The notes below the pieces were generated by a model. That model was given only the letters and a program-made list of their open reading frames with translations. It was not told the origin of the DNA and did no database searches. Below, one piece after another: positions 1 through 10,240 of a stretch of DNA of 64,000 bases (positions within the stretch are counted from its first letter, which is position 1; every line of letters begins with the position of its first letter). The position numbers were made by a program, and so were the translations under genes. The DNA is from an uncultured Clostridia bacterium (GTDB lineage Bacteria > Bacillota > Clostridia > Christensenellales > Borkfalkiaceae): positions 40,418-104,417 of the forward strand of contig CALVHH010000005.1 of NCBI GenBank assembly GCA_944327465.1. The letters are read 5' to 3'.

Positions 1-2
1 AT

Positions 3-2273
3 TACGGCGACATCGCCGACGTGCGGGGCGGCGATTATCCCGACGTCTATGACGACGCCGAACCTTACTACACCGATGACGACATGTCTTCCCCCGTGCA
101 CAGCGCGCCTGCGGAGGACGAGTCCTTCGAAGATTTTTCACGCTCGACTAGGCGCGACGGCTTTACCGTCGGGTTTTCCGACAATTCTGCAGACCGGCCC
201 GCGGACGACTTGTCCGATATTCCCGTTCTCCCGTCCCAATCCCGCGACAGGGGCGACATGGCTGTGCCCGAACGCAGGACGCCTTCGCAGCCGTCGGCAG
301 ATGGCGACGTGCAGGACGGCGGCAGGGCTGCGTTTGACGTGCTCAGGCAGGACGATGTTCTGCGTTCGCCCTCGCTCGACGATGACGTGCTGATGAGGGG
401 AACCGACCGCCGCGGCGCTTCCGAAGATGAGCCGAACGATATTTCGGGCGAGCTCAGCCGCGATGACGCTTCCGACCTGCCCGATATCGCCCGCAGCCGT
501 CAGACGGACGAAAGCTGCCGCAGCTCCGAGTTGCCCTCGCTCAGGGAGGAGATCGGGCGCGAAACGCTATTCGACGGCGATGACGACGATTACCTCACCG
601 ACGACATCCCCGACCTCGGCGACCGCAGTCTGCGCTCTGACGGCGCGTCCGGCGGAGCTTCAAGGCGCAACGATTTGCCCGAAGTGCCCGATATCAAGAA
701 CTCTGCGGCAGAGCGCCCCGCAAGGGCGCCCCGGAGCACCGTCGTGCACCCTGTACAGAGCGCCGAACCCGCTCCCGAAAAGCCCAAACACGTCTGGAAG
801 AAGTATGTGCGCCCCTCGCTCGACCTCCTTGCAGACTATCCCGAAAACAACAATGCAAATGTCGCCGAGATCGAGGAAAACAAGAAGCTCATAATCGAAA
901 CGCTCGATAACTTCCATATCGGCGCGCACATTTCCGACGTCATCGTCGGACCGGCGATCACGCGCTACGACGTCATCATTGAGGACAGAATAAATATCAA
1001 AAACGCCATGCGCTACCGCGAAGCGATAGCTATGGCGCTGATGAAGGAGAACGTCACCACATACCTTAACTACAAAAAAGGTGCTATATCGATAGAAGTT
1101 CCCAACGGCGACCGCGCCGTCGTCGGGCTCAAGAGTATTTTGAAGAGCAACGAGTTCATCAATTGCAAGCCCAATTCGCTCACGTTTGCGCTGGGTAAAA
1201 ATGTCGAAGGCAAGCCAAACTGCCCCGATATAACCAAGATGCCCCACCTGCTCGTGGCAGGTACTACCGGCTCCGGTAAGAGTATCTGTCTCAGCTCGCT
1301 CATAATAAGCCTGTTGTACAAGTATGGTCCCGACGAGCTGCGCTTTATACTCGTCGACCCCAAGCAGTCCGAGTTCATCTCCTACGAAAATCTGCCCCAT
1401 CTCATCGTCAACGAAATAATTTCCGATGTCGACAAGGCAATAAAGGCGCTCAACTGGGCAATAAAGGAGATGGAGCGCCGCTACACGTTGTTCAAGGAGA
1501 TGACGCAGTCGGGCACGCTCGTCAAGAATCTGAACGAGTACAACTCGCATCTGCCAGCCGACGAAGAGAAGCTGCCCAAGATAGTCATAATTTTGGATGA
1601 GTTCGGCGACCTCATGCTCCAGAATAAAAAGGACGTCGAAACGCGCATCATCAGGCTCGTGCAGAAGTCGCGTGCGGCAGGCATACACCTCATTCTCGCC
1701 ACACAGCGTCCCTCTGTCGACTGTATAACCGGTCTCATAAAATCCAACCTTCCCACGAGGATAGGTTTCAAAGTAAACTCATTCGACGATTCGCGCACGA
1801 TATTCGATACCGGCGGCGCCGAAAAATTGCTCGGCGCGGGCGATATGTATCTGCGCCTCGCCACCAATCCCGACCTCACGCGTATACAGGGCTGCTTTAT
1901 AGACTCGCCCGAAGTGCAGGCTGTCACCGACTTCGTCAAGAAGAATAACGAAAGCTACTTCGACCAGAGCGTCTCCGACTTTATAAATACCGTGGAAGAG
2001 CCCGAAGGCGGCGATACCGCCTCGGACGACGGCGAAGGCGACGTAAAGATAGACGACAAGTTTATCCAGGCGCTCAAATTCTGCGTCACCAGCAACCAGG
2101 CGTCGGTATCCATGCTGCAGAGGCGCTTCCCCATCGGCTACGTCAAGGCGTGCAAAATAATCGACTGGATGGAGAACATGAACTATATCACCCAGTCCGA
2201 AGGCTCAAAACCGAGAAAAGTGTTGCTCTCCATGGAGGAATTCACGCGCACTTACGGAGAAGTCGATGATTGA
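3..2273 (+). CDS. ftsK: FtsK/SpoIIIE-family DNA translocase, 5'-truncated by window edge
   Basis: This is a double-stranded DNA pump that clears chromosomes from the division septum. The frame is open to the left edge, so the N-terminal membrane helices lie outside the window; the GTG at 21 is not a credible start. The visible part has an Asp/Ser/Arg-rich, probably disordered linker of about 250 residues, then the motor domain with Walker A GTTGSGKS (near 1260-1290) and Walker B IVIILDEFGDLM (near 1582-1617). A C-terminal gamma-type winged helix (about 2050-2220, starting KFIQALKFC) would read orienting DNA motifs. The stop overlaps rimO by 8 nt. Family assignment is firm; whether it serves division or sporulation cannot be told. 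Confidence 0.95.
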   Translation, partial: YGDIADVRGGDYPDVYDDAEPYYTDDDMSSPVHSAPAEDESFEDFSRSTRRDGFTVGFSDNSADRPADDLSDIPVLPSQSRDRGDMAVPERRTPSQPSADGDVQDGGRAAFDVLRQDDVLRSPSLDDDVLMRGTDRRGASEDEPNDISGELSRDDASDLPDIARSRQTDESCRSSELPSLREEIGRETLFDGDDDDYLTDDIPDLGDRSLRSDGASGGASRRNDLPEVPDIKNSAAERPARAPRSTVVHPVQSAEPAPEKPKHVWKKYVRPSLDLLADYPENNNANVAEIEENKKLIIETLDNFHIGAHISDVIVGPAITRYDVIIEDRINIKNAMRYREAIAMALMKENVTTYLNYKKGAISIEVPNGDRAVVGLKSILKSNEFINCKPNSLTFALGKNVEGKPNCPDITKMPHLLVAGTTGSGKSICLSSLIISLLYKYGPDELRFILVDPKQSEFISYENLPHLIVNEIISDVDKAIKALNWAIKEMERRYTLFKEMTQSGTLVKNLNEYNSHLPADEEKLPKIVIILDEFGDLMLQNKKDVETRIIRLVQKSRAAGIHLILATQRPSVDCITGLIKSNLPTRIGFKVNSFDDSRTIFDTGGAEKLLGAGDMYLRLATNPDLTRIQGCFIDSPEVQAVTDFVKKNNESYFDQSVSDFINTVEEPEGGDTASDDGEGDVKIDDKFIQALKFCVTSNQASVSMLQRRFPIGYVKACKIIDWMENMNYITQSEGSKPRKVLLSMEEFTRTYGEVDD

Positions 2274-3618
2274 CCTTTCCTGCAAAAAGTACGGAGTGAT
2301 ATCTCTCGGCTGCGATAAAAACAGGGTCGACAGCGAAAAATTGCTCGCCGTCATACGCGCCGGCGGCGGCACCGTCTGCAACGACGTCTCCGAGGCGCAG
2401 GTGGTGATTGTCAATACATGTGCGTTTCTCAACTCCGCAAGGGAGGAGGCTATCGACACGGTTTTGGAGTGCGCCGAATACAAGCGCACGGGAAAGCTTG
2501 AAAAGCTTGTCGTAACGGGCTGCCTGCCCCAAAAATACATTGCCGAAGTTTTTCCACTGCTTACCGAAGCCGACGTCTTTCTCGGCATAAACGACTACGA
2601 TAAATTTTTTGAACAGCTTGCCGCCTCATACGAAAGCGGCAGGGTGAACGGCGTGGGGTGCGGCAATTGCTCCGCCGCCACGGAAAGGGTACTCACTACG
2701 CCCTGCCATTATGCGTATTTAAAAATTGCCGACGGCTGCAACAACTGCTGTACCTATTGCCTGATACCCAAAATACGCGGCAGATATACAAGTTATCCCA
2801 TGGAGCAGCTCGTAAGCGAAGCTTCATCGCTCGGCGATTTGTCGGAACTCATAATCGTAGCTCAGGATATAACGCGCTACGGCGAGGATATCTACGGCAG
2901 CCGCATGCTCGTCGAATTGCTTCGCAAGCTGACCGCGCTTGAAAATATAGGCTCCGTGCGCCTCTTGTATTGCTATCCCGACGTCATCGACGAAGCTCTC
3001 ATCTCGGAGATCCGCGACAACGACAAAATAGTAAAGTACATCGATATCCCTCTGCAGCACAGCGAGGACAGAATCTTGAAACTCATGAACCGCAAGGGCT
3101 CCGGGCAGAGCTATATCGATTTGATAGCCGAGCTCAAAAGGCAGATACCGGGCATAGCCATTCGATCCACCTTCATATGCGGCTTCCCATCCGAAACCGA
3201 GGAGGAGAGCGCTGCATTGGGCGATTTCATTCGTCGGGCGGAGCTGTTCAACTGCGGATTTTTCGCATACTCGCGAGAGCCCGATACGGGCGCGTTCAGG
3301 CTGAAGGGGCAGGTGCCCAAAGCCGTAAAAAACAGGCGTGTAAAGCAGATGTATGCCATACAGAGCAAAATATCTGAAAATCGCCTTCTCAGCTATGTCG
3401 GCGGCACTCTGCAGGTGTTGTGCGACGGCATAGATTATGAACGCGGCTGTTTTGTGGGCAGGGCGTACTTCCAGGCACCCGATATCGATGGGAAGGTGTA
3501 CTTTTTCAGCGCAGATGCCGTGCAGGGAGAGTACTATGCCGTGCATATAGATGGCAGCGACGAGTATGATTTGTTCGGTCATACTTTTGATTATACGGAG
3601 GAACCCGATGTCGGATAA
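2266..3618 (+). CDS. rimO: Ribosomal protein S12 methylthiotransferase RimO
   Basis: Radical-SAM enzyme that methylthiolates an aspartate of ribosomal protein S12. The 450-residue protein has the UPF0004 N-terminal domain starting with SLGCDKNRVDSE (RimO-type; the MiaB in this window has YGCQMN instead), the radical-SAM CxxxCxxC cluster motif in CNNCCTYCLIPKIRG, and a C-terminal TRAM-like domain. The ATG at 2266 overlaps the ftsK stop, and the 3' end overlaps pgsA by 11 nt, so the genes are probably translationally coupled. The ftsK-rimO-pgsA order is common in Clostridia. The main alternative, MiaB, is unlikely because a clear MiaB is encoded at 30154. Confidence 0.95.
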   Translation: MIDLSCKKYGVISLGCDKNRVDSEKLLAVIRAGGGTVCNDVSEAQVVIVNTCAFLNSAREEAIDTVLECAEYKRTGKLEKLVVTGCLPQKYIAEVFPLLTEADVFLGINDYDKFFEQLAASYESGRVNGVGCGNCSAATERVLTTPCHYAYLKIADGCNNCCTYCLIPKIRGRYTSYPMEQLVSEASSLGDLSELIIVAQDITRYGEDIYGSRMLVELLRKLTALENIGSVRLLYCYPDVIDEALISEIRDNDKIVKYIDIPLQHSEDRILKLMNRKGSGQSYIDLIAELKRQIPGIAIRSTFICGFPSETEEESAALGDFIRRAELFNCGFFAYSREPDTGAFRLKGQVPKAVKNRRVKQMYAIQSKISENRLLSYVGGTLQVLCDGIDYERGCFVGRAYFQAPDIDGKVYFFSADAVQGEYYAVHIDGSDEYDLFGHTFDYTEEPDVG

Positions 3619-4282
3619 CTATGACAGACATAATACGGTGGATAAAAACAGCCGTGCATATAAAATAGCTGCGGGCGGGGGAGTTATGAACCTTCCCAAC
3701 AAGCTGACTATTGCGCGGGTGGTCATGATCCCCGTGTTTATCTTGTTTTTCTACCTTGAATTTTCAGGGCACTATTTTGTGGCGCTTGCGGTGTTTGCCC
3801 TCGCTTCGTTTACGGACATGCTCGATGGCAAAATCGCCCGTAAATACGGGCTCGTCACAAATCTCGGCAAATTTCTGGACCCCATTGCCGATAAGGTGCT
3901 CGTCTCTTCGGCGCTCATCGTGCTTGTCACCGTGCCCGGTTTTTTCACCGCCTATCTGGGCGACTGGGCGATAATTGCGGGCGGCTGCTGTGTCGCGGTC
4001 ATCTTCGCCCGCGAACTCATCGTCAGCGGCTTCCGCATGGTTGCGGCAGATTCGGGCATTGTCATTGCCGCCGATAAGATAGGCAAGTTGAAGACGGTCA
4101 CGCAGGATATTTCCGTTGTGCTGCTGCTCGTGTTCGGCGGGCTGTACGAACTGATTGCCGAAAGCGTGGCGGCAGAAGTTGTCAACTACGTTGCCCTCGT
4201 CATGTTTGCCCTCTCGGCGCTCCTTACGGTGCTCTCCGGCGTCAACTATATAATAAAAAATGTACAAGTGCTTAAAGTGTAG
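3608..4282 (+). CDS. pgsA: CDP-diacylglycerol-glycerol-3-phosphate 3-phosphatidyltransferase
   Basis: Integral membrane enzyme that makes phosphatidylglycerol phosphate from CDP-diacylglycerol and glycerol-3-phosphate. The CDP-alcohol phosphotransferase signature DxxDGxxARx8GxxxDxxxD is complete (TDMLDGKIAR, then GKFLDPIADK), and several hydrophobic helices follow. The ATG at 3608 is chosen because GGAGG (3598-3602) lies six bases upstream. It gives a 26-residue hydrophilic extension before the usual family start MNLPNKLT; the internal ATG at 3686 has a G-rich stretch too close to be ideal. The frame also opens farther upstream, inside rimO, without ribosome-binding support. The cinA and recA genes follow, as in many Firmicutes. 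Confidence 0.94.
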   Translation: MSDNYDRHNTVDKNSRAYKIAAGGGVMNLPNKLTIARVVMIPVFILFFYLEFSGHYFVALAVFALASFTDMLDGKIARKYGLVTNLGKFLDPIADKVLVSSALIVLVTVPGFFTAYLGDWAIIAGGCCVAVIFARELIVSGFRMVAADSGIVIAADKIGKLKTVTQDISVVLLLVFGGLYELIAESVAAEVVNYVALVMFALSALLTVLSGVNYIIKNVQVLKV

Positions 4283-4288
4283 TGTGTC

Positions 4289-5359
4289 ATGAATAATTGT
4301 TTAGTATTGATCAGAAACAAAAAACTCAATGCCGACTATGTGCATTTCGGCGACTTCATGCGCGTCTTTTCGGAAGCTTGTTATTACTTCGATAAGACCG
4401 CAGTGGTAGGGTTCGACAGCTCAAAGGGCATCGCCGAACAGCTCAAGGAGTGCAAGACCTCCTTCGACAACGCCATTGTGCTCTGTTACGGCGAGCAGCG
4501 CGATATGATAGCCGATTTTCTCGCCAAGATATACGGTGAACAGTTCGAAGGCAACTTTCTTACGTGCGGCGAGCAGTCGGTCTGTCTCGGCGATTTCGAC
4601 GACGACATCAATTTTGCCGCGGAGTGCGTGCATTTTCTCGACGAAAAATACGGCATCCGCTATGATAAGTTCTATGTAAAGTGCGTGTCTGCGCCCTCTG
4701 AACTCATCTACGACAGTATAAGCAAGGCGCGCGAAGACGGCGGCGACACCACGTTTGCCGTTTACGACGACCACGGCGACCAGACTATAGAAATCTCTTA
4801 TTCCAGTAAGACGCCTAAAATGACTGCCGACAACATACAGCGCATCCTCGCCTCCGAGCTCAGCGAATACGTGTATACGCTCGACGACAGCTCGCTCGAA
4901 GAGTGTCTGTACGAGCTTTTAAGGCTGCGCCGCGTAAAACTTTCGGTTGCGGAATCGTTTACGGGGGGCGGTATCACTGCCCGCCTCGTCTCTGTGCCCG
5001 GCATGTCCGAAGTGCTGTACGAGGGCATATGCGCATATTCCAACGAGGCGAAGCGCATGCGCCTGAAAGTTTCCGAGCAGACGCTCAAACAGTTCGGCGC
5101 GGTATCCGAAAAGACGGCTTACGAGATGTGCGAAGGGCTGCTGAATACTTTCAACTGCGAAGTTGCCATCTCCACAACGGGCATCGCAGGTCCTGCGTCC
5201 GACGGCACGGATAAGCCCGTGGGATTGGCGTACATAGGCATAGGCACGCGTGGAACGGGCATAAAGGTATTCAAGTTCAATTATACCGGCGACAGGGAGA
5301 GCATAACAAAGACGGCGATAAACGACGCGCTCTTTCTTGCCTATCAGGCTGCAAAATAA
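4289..5359 (+). CDS. cinA: CinA-like protein: divergent N-terminal domain plus NMN amidase domain
   Basis: The C-terminal half is a clear CinA/PncC domain, which deamidates nicotinamide mononucleotide: LSVAESFTGGGITARLVSVPG opens it, with STTGIAGPASDGTDKPVGLAYIG later. The first ~190 residues occupy the place of the usual molybdopterin-binding-like (COG1058) domain, but I do not see that domain's typical GTELLLG-type start or its GG(I/L)GPT-type loop; it begins MNNCLVLIRNKKLNADYVHF. It may be a strongly diverged relic. The gene lies directly between pgsA and recA, the classic cinA location. No clear Shine-Dalgarno precedes the ATG, which follows the pgsA stop by 6 nt. Confidence 0.85.
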   Translation: MNNCLVLIRNKKLNADYVHFGDFMRVFSEACYYFDKTAVVGFDSSKGIAEQLKECKTSFDNAIVLCYGEQRDMIADFLAKIYGEQFEGNFLTCGEQSVCLGDFDDDINFAAECVHFLDEKYGIRYDKFYVKCVSAPSELIYDSISKAREDGGDTTFAVYDDHGDQTIEISYSSKTPKMTADNIQRILASELSEYVYTLDDSSLEECLYELLRLRRVKLSVAESFTGGGITARLVSVPGMSEVLYEGICAYSNEAKRMRLKVSEQTLKQFGAVSEKTAYEMCEGLLNTFNCEVAISTTGIAGPASDGTDKPVGLAYIGIGTRGTGIKVFKFNYTGDRESITKTAINDALFLAYQAAK

Positions 5360-5374
5360 CTTAGGAGTCAAACT

Positions 5375-6388
5375 ATGAACGAAGAAAAGCAAAAAGCTCT
5401 AAATTCTACCATTGCAATGATAGAAAAGCAGTTCGGCAAAGGCGCTATCATGAAGCTCGGCGACGTCAACGTCAACAGCGAAATAGACGTCATCCCCACC
5501 GGCTGTCTGTCATTGGACCTCGCCCTCGGCGTGGGCGGCGTGCCCCGCGGCAGGATAATGGAGATATACGGTCCCGAATCTTCGGGTAAAACTACCGTCG
5601 CTCTCCACATAATCGCCGAAGCGCAAAAGGCGGGTGGCGTGGCGGCATTCATCGATGCCGAGCATGCGCTCGATGCTGCTTACGCAAAGGCTCTCGGCGT
5701 CAACACAGATGAATTATACGTCTCGCAGCCGGATACGGGCGAGCAGGCTTTAGATATCTGCGAATCGCTCGTCCGTTCCAGCGCTGTCGACGTCATCATA
5801 ATCGACTCTGTCGCCGCGCTCACGCCTAAGGCGGAAATCGAAGGCGACATGGGCGATGCTCACGTCGGCGCACTGCCCAGACTCATGTCGCAGGCGCTCC
5901 GCAAGCTCACTGCAATAACCAACCGCTCCAAGACGTGCGTCATATTCATAAATCAGCTCAGGGAAAAAGTAGGCATAATGTTCGGCAATCCCGAAACTAC
6001 CCCCGGCGGCAAGGCGCTCAAATATTTTGCTACGATCAGGCTGGATATCCGCAAGGCTGATGCCTTAAAAAACGACGGCGAAATAATCGGCAACAGGGCA
6101 AAGTGCAAGGTGGTCAAAAACAAGGTCGCGCCTCCATTCAAAGTGGCGGAATTCGATATAATTTACGGCCACGGCATCTCGCAGGAGGGGTGTCTCATCG
6201 ATTTGGGACTTGAATACGGCTTTTTGACAAAGAGCGGCGCGTGGTTCAGCTACAACGACAACAAGGTCGCCAACGGCAGGGAGAAGATGAGGGATTATCT
6301 CAAAGAGCATCCCGAGGTCATGGCTGAACTCGATTCCCGCATAAGACAGGCTCATAAGGAAGCTGTTGCAAACAGAGCAAAGGATTGA
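5375..6388 (+). CDS. recA: Recombinase RecA
   Basis: ATP-dependent strand-exchange protein of homologous recombination and SOS signalling. The 337-residue length is typical. Visible are the N-terminal helix ([22 protein letters not shown]), Walker [10 protein letters not shown], Walker [11 protein letters not shown], the loop-L2 stretch [21 protein letters not shown], and the C-terminal domain. AGGAG lies seven bases before the ATG. There is no room for a private promoter after cinA and I see no LexA-type operator, so transcription probably comes through from upstream. The TGA stop overlaps the nadE start in a TGATG arrangement. Confidence 0.98.
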   Translation: MNEEKQKALNSTIAMIEKQFGKGAIMKLGDVNVNSEIDVIPTGCLSLDLALGVGGVPRGRIMEIYGPESSGKTTVALHIIAEAQKAGGVAAFIDAEHALDAAYAKALGVNTDELYVSQPDTGEQALDICESLVRSSAVDVIIIDSVAALTPKAEIEGDMGDAHVGALPRLMSQALRKLTAITNRSKTCVIFINQLREKVGIMFGNPETTPGGKALKYFATIRLDIRKADALKNDGEIIGNRAKCKVVKNKVAPPFKVAEFDIIYGHGISQEGCLIDLGLEYGFLTKSGAWFSYNDNKVANGREKMRDYLKEHPEVMAELDSRIRQAHKEAVANRAKD

Positions 6389-8289
6389 TGTACGGTTTTG
6401 TTAAGGTGTGCGCCGCCACTCCCGAAATACGCGTGGCGGACGTGCAGTTCAATAAAAATTCAATAATCGGGTGCATCGCCGCTTCGCGGGGCGCGCAGGT
6501 CATAGTCTTTCCCGAGCTGTCCCTCAGCGGCTATACCTGCGGCGACCTCTTCAATCAGTCGGCGCTCATCGAAAGCGTCGAAAGCGCGTTGGGCGACATC
6601 TGCCGCGCCACGGCTGGCAACCGTGCGCTCATATTCGTCGGCGCTCCCGTAAAGAATGGCGACAGGCTCTACAACTGCGCCGTTGCCGTCAGCGACGGAA
6701 AAATACTCGGCGTCGTGCCCAAGACCAATCTTCCCAATTACGGCGAATTTTACGAGCGCCGCCACTTCACTTCGGCTCCGTCCGTCAACGGCACGGTCAA
6801 GCTGTGCGGCGAGACGGTCGATTTCGGTACGGATATCATATTCCGCACCGCCGAAGACAGCCGCGTTTGTGTGGCGGCGGAAATTTGTGAAGACCTTTGG
6901 GTGCCCGATAGCCCGTCTGTCCGTCATGCAAAGGCGGGCGCGACGATAATAGTAAATCTTTCGTGCAGCGATGAAACTGCCGGCAAGGCTGAATACCGCC
7001 GCTCGCTTGTGCGCATGCAGTCGTCAAAGCTCGTATGCGCATATGTCTATGCCGACGCGGGAGAGGGTGAGAGCACTACCGACATGGCTTTCGCCGGGCA
7101 CGATATAATATGCGAATGCGGCAAACTCGTCGCAGAGAGCAATTTATTCGAAAATTGTACTATAGCTGCCGATATCGATATTGAAAAATTATCAAACGAG
7201 CGCACGCGCCTGGCAGGTACGTTTTTTGAACGTGCAAATGCCGCCGCATATAAATTTATAACTTTTTCTCTCGCCGAAGGCGGCGAAGTCACCCGCAAAT
7301 TTTCAAAAACGCCGTTCATTCCCGCCGACGACGGCAGGCTGCGCGAACGCACCGAGCTGATACTTTCCATACAGTCGGCAGGGCTGAAGAAGAGGTTGGA
7401 GCACACCAAGGCCCGAACTGCGGTTATAGGCGTTTCCGGCGGTCTCGATTCTGCGCTTGCGCTGCTCGTGACTGCCCGTGCTTTCAGACAGCTCAAAAGA
7501 CCTATGTCAGACATAATAGCCGTCACAATGCCCGGATTCGGCACTACGGGCAAAACTTTCGGCAACGCTTTAAAGCTGATAGATTGCATAGGCGCCACTT
7601 CAAAGACTGTGGATATAACCGAAAGCGTGCTCACTCACTTCAAGGACATAGGTCACGACAGCAACGTCACCGACGTCACGTATGAAAACGCCCAGGCGCG
7701 CATGCGCACGCTCATTTTGATGGATATCGCAAACGAAACGGGAGGGCTTGTGATCGGCACGGGCGATCTGAGCGAGCTCGCGCTCGGCTGGGCTACCTAT
7801 AACGGCGACCACATGTCCATGTACGGCGTCAACTGCTCCGTTCCGAAGACGCTTGTAAAGCACCTCGTGGCTTACGAAGCGAAGAGGGCGGGAGGAGATA
7901 TTTGCCGCGTGCTTGAAGATATCCTGAATACCGAAATCAGTCCCGAGCTTCTTCCGCCCGACAAGAGCGGCAACATTGCCCAAAAGACGGAAGACCTCGT
8001 CGGTCCGTACATTCTGCACGACTTCTTTTTGTATTATGTAGTGCGCTGCGGCTTTACACCCGACAAGGTGCGCTATCTTGCGTGCAGGGCGTTCGAAGAC
8101 CTGTTCGATGAAGACGTCATCGATAAATGGCTGAAAAATTTTTACCGCAGATTTTTCTCGCAGCAGTTCAAGCGCTCGTGCGTTCCCGACGGCGTAAAGG
8201 TGGGGTCGGTGTCGCTGTCGCCCCGCGGCGACTGGCGCATGCCTTCCGATGCATGCGCGTCGCTCTGGCTGGATATGCTCGATGATTAA
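6388..8289 (+). CDS. nadE: Glutamine-dependent NAD+ synthetase
   Basis: Converts nicotinic acid adenine dinucleotide to NAD+ using glutamine nitrogen. The N-terminal nitrilase-type glutaminase domain shows its Glu-Lys-Cys triad in FPELSLSGYTCGD, VPKTNLPNYGEFYE and AAEICEDLWVP. The C-terminal synthetase has the PP-loop GVSGGLDSALAL and the GTGDLSELALGW region. The 633-residue length fits the two-domain form. The ATG at 6388 sits in a TGATG overlap with recA; a TTG one codon earlier is possible but less likely. nadE between recA and rny is not the usual Bacillus arrangement, though it fits a housekeeping cluster. Confidence 0.96.
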   Translation: MYGFVKVCAATPEIRVADVQFNKNSIIGCIAASRGAQVIVFPELSLSGYTCGDLFNQSALIESVESALGDICRATAGNRALIFVGAPVKNGDRLYNCAVAVSDGKILGVVPKTNLPNYGEFYERRHFTSAPSVNGTVKLCGETVDFGTDIIFRTAEDSRVCVAAEICEDLWVPDSPSVRHAKAGATIIVNLSCSDETAGKAEYRRSLVRMQSSKLVCAYVYADAGEGESTTDMAFAGHDIICECGKLVAESNLFENCTIAADIDIEKLSNERTRLAGTFFERANAAAYKFITFSLAEGGEVTRKFSKTPFIPADDGRLRERTELILSIQSAGLKKRLEHTKARTAVIGVSGGLDSALALLVTARAFRQLKRPMSDIIAVTMPGFGTTGKTFGNALKLIDCIGATSKTVDITESVLTHFKDIGHDSNVTDVTYENAQARMRTLILMDIANETGGLVIGTGDLSELALGWATYNGDHMSMYGVNCSVPKTLVKHLVAYEAKRAGGDICRVLEDILNTEISPELLPPDKSGNIAQKTEDLVGPYILHDFFLYYVVRCGFTPDKVRYLACRAFEDLFDEDVIDKWLKNFYRRFFSQQFKRSCVPDGVKVGSVSLSPRGDWRMPSDACASLWLDMLDD

Positions 8290-8295
8290 AAATTT

Positions 8296-8335
8296 CGCAC
8301 GACATACGAAGATTTGCTTTTTCGTCTGCCGTGCG
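8296..8335 (+). terminator. Possible weak hairpin after nadE
   Basis: CGCACG (8296-8301) pairs with CGTGCG (8330-8335), and TACGAA can pair with TTCGT inside. Only a broken T-rich stretch follows, so terminator activity is uncertain. The rest of 8340-8480 is AT-rich with nothing else recognisable. Confidence 0.3.
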
Positions 8336-8483
8336 TCTTACTTTTGCCGTTTTGTATAATAATATGTCACGCATAGTATGCTCAAATGCCCTTGCTTCGG
8401 TATTGTGCGTTCTGTTTGTGATAGAATATGTTGTTATTTTTCAAAAAAATGGCGGCATATATCAAGGTATTTTCACAAATAAA

Positions 8484-8512
8484 TTGACTTTTATTGCTTA
8501 TTGGTATATAAT
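8484..8512 (+). promoter_or_regulatory. Sigma-A promoter for rny
   Basis: TTGACT (8484-8489), a 17-base spacer and a perfect TATAAT (8507-8512). Transcription would start near 8519, leaving a 5' leader of about 65 nt that contains AGGAGG before the rny ATG. Confidence 0.85.
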
Positions 8513-8584
8513 GGAGTATGGATATAGAAAGGTCTTTTTTTGAGATTTATTATATATTTAATTTCATTCAATCAGGAGGCTTAA

Positions 8585-10198
8585 ATGCTCAACAATCTCT
8601 TAAGCACCCTGTTTCTTGCTCCTATGGAGTCCGGGCTGGCTATCGGGCTTATATGTGCCGCGGCAGTCGTCTTTCTCGCAGTAGGAGGCTTATTAGGCTG
8701 GCTCATCTATAAAAAGGTGACCGATAAAAAATTGGGTACGGTGGAAGAACGCGCCAAAAAGATGGTCGATGACGCCGCCGTAGAGTGCAAAGCTTTAAAA
8801 AAGGAAGCTATACTTGAAGCAAAGGAACAGGAATTAAAATTACGCAACGAATTTGAAAGAGAATCCCGCGAAAAGAAGAACGAGCTCAACAAACTCGAAC
8901 AGCGCCTTCAGTCCAAGGAGGACAACCTCGACAAGCGCGAAGATTCCCTCTTGAAAAAGAACGACGAACTTGAAAAGCAGCGCAAGGACCTGCAGAATAA
9001 AGAGCAGGAAATCAAGCGCACGCAGGAAAAGGTCAGTCACCAGCACGATTTAATGGTGCAGGAGCTTGAAAAAGTTGCTCAGCTCACCAAGGACGAAGCC
9101 AAACAGCTCCTCACCCAGGAGATCCTTGATGAAACTCGCAGGGATGTTGCAATCCAGGTGCGCAACATCGAACAGCAGGCAAAGGACGAGGCCACTACCG
9201 AAGCCAAAAAGATAATTTCGCTCGCCATCCAGAGATGCGCAAGCGACCATGCGTCCGAAATAACCGTATCTGTCGTGCCTCTGCCCAGCGACGATATGAA
9301 GGCGCGAATAATAGGCAGAGAGGGCAGAAACATCCGCGCCATCGAAAATGCCACCGGCATAGAGCTCATAGTCGACGATACGCCAGAAGTTGTCATCGTC
9401 TCCGGGTTCGACCCCGTCAGAAGAGAGGTGGCAAGGCTCACTCTCGAAAGATTGATATCCGATGGCAGAATACATCCCGCAAGGATAGAAGAGACTGTAG
9501 AAAAGGTCAAAAAGGAACTCGACCAGGAAATAAAGGCGGCAGGCGAAAGCGCCATGTTCGAAGTGGGTATTTTCGGTCTGCACCCCGAGCTCATAAAGCT
9601 CATCGGCAGATTGAAGTACAGAACGAGCTATGGTCAGAACGTGTACAGACATTCCATTGAAGTTTCGCAGCTTGCAGGTTTAATGGCGTCCGAACTCGGG
9701 CTCGATGTCAACCTTGCAAAGCGTGCCGGTCTTTTGCACGATATAGGCAAGGCCGTTGACCACGAGCAGGAGGGCACGCACGTTCAGCTCGGCGCCGACC
9801 TCGCTAAAAAGTACAAGGAAAACGCCAACGTCGTCAATGCCATTGCCGCTCACCACGGCGACTGCGAACCCAAAACTGTTGAAGCCGTGCTCGTTGCCGC
9901 GGCGGACGCTATATCGGGCGCTCGCCCCGGTGCCAGAAGAGAGACGGGCACAAACTACGTCAAGCGTCTTGAAAAGCTTGAATCCATTGCTTCAAGCTTC
10001 AACGGCGTCGATAAGAGTTACGCCATTCAGGCTGGCAGAGAGGTGCGCGTCATAGTCAAACCCGAACAGATAGATGATGCCCAGGCAATGTTCCTTGCAA
10101 AGGATATTGCAAAGAAGATAGAAGCCGAGCTTGAATATCCCGGTCAGATAAAGGTGAACGTCATCCGCGAATCGCGTGCGGTAGAGTACGCAAAGTGA
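8585..10198 (+). CDS. rny: Ribonuclease Y
   Basis: Membrane-anchored endoribonuclease that starts mRNA turnover in Gram-positive bacteria. The 537 residues show an N-terminal transmembrane helix ([20 protein letters not shown]), a long charged coiled coil (about residues 40-195), a KH RNA-binding domain ([20 protein letters not shown]) and an HD domain with [22 protein letters not shown] and AAHHGD metal-ligand motifs. AGGAGG (8574-8579) lies at ideal spacing from the ATG. It has its own promoter upstream and a strong terminator downstream, so it is probably monocistronic. Confidence 0.98.
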   Translation: MLNNLLSTLFLAPMESGLAIGLICAAAVVFLAVGGLLGWLIYKKVTDKKLGTVEERAKKMVDDAAVECKALKKEAILEAKEQELKLRNEFERESREKKNELNKLEQRLQSKEDNLDKREDSLLKKNDELEKQRKDLQNKEQEIKRTQEKVSHQHDLMVQELEKVAQLTKDEAKQLLTQEILDETRRDVAIQVRNIEQQAKDEATTEAKKIISLAIQRCASDHASEITVSVVPLPSDDMKARIIGREGRNIRAIENATGIELIVDDTPEVVIVSGFDPVRREVARLTLERLISDGRIHPARIEETVEKVKKELDQEIKAAGESAMFEVGIFGLHPELIKLIGRLKYRTSYGQNVYRHSIEVSQLAGLMASELGLDVNLAKRAGLLHDIGKAVDHEQEGTHVQLGADLAKKYKENANVVNAIAAHHGDCEPKTVEAVLVAAADAISGARPGARRETGTNYVKRLEKLESIASSFNGVDKSYAIQAGREVRVIVKPEQIDDAQAMFLAKDIAKKIEAELEYPGQIKVNVIRESRAVEYAK

Positions 10199-10240
10199 TG
10201 CAAATCATAAAGCGCAAAATATTTATATACTGGCTTGAAT

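Noticed and set aside
660-1688. Minus-strand open frame of 342 codons inside ftsK
   Set aside because: Antisense shadow of a motor domain with clear Walker motifs; its translation has no recognisable domain.
5340-5375. LexA box before recA
   Set aside because: The 15-base cinA-recA gap contains only the ribosome-binding site; no LexA-type palindrome was found.
8331-8543. Short plus-strand frame between nadE and rny
   Set aside because: Spans the rny promoter, lacks a ribosome-binding site and shows no motif.
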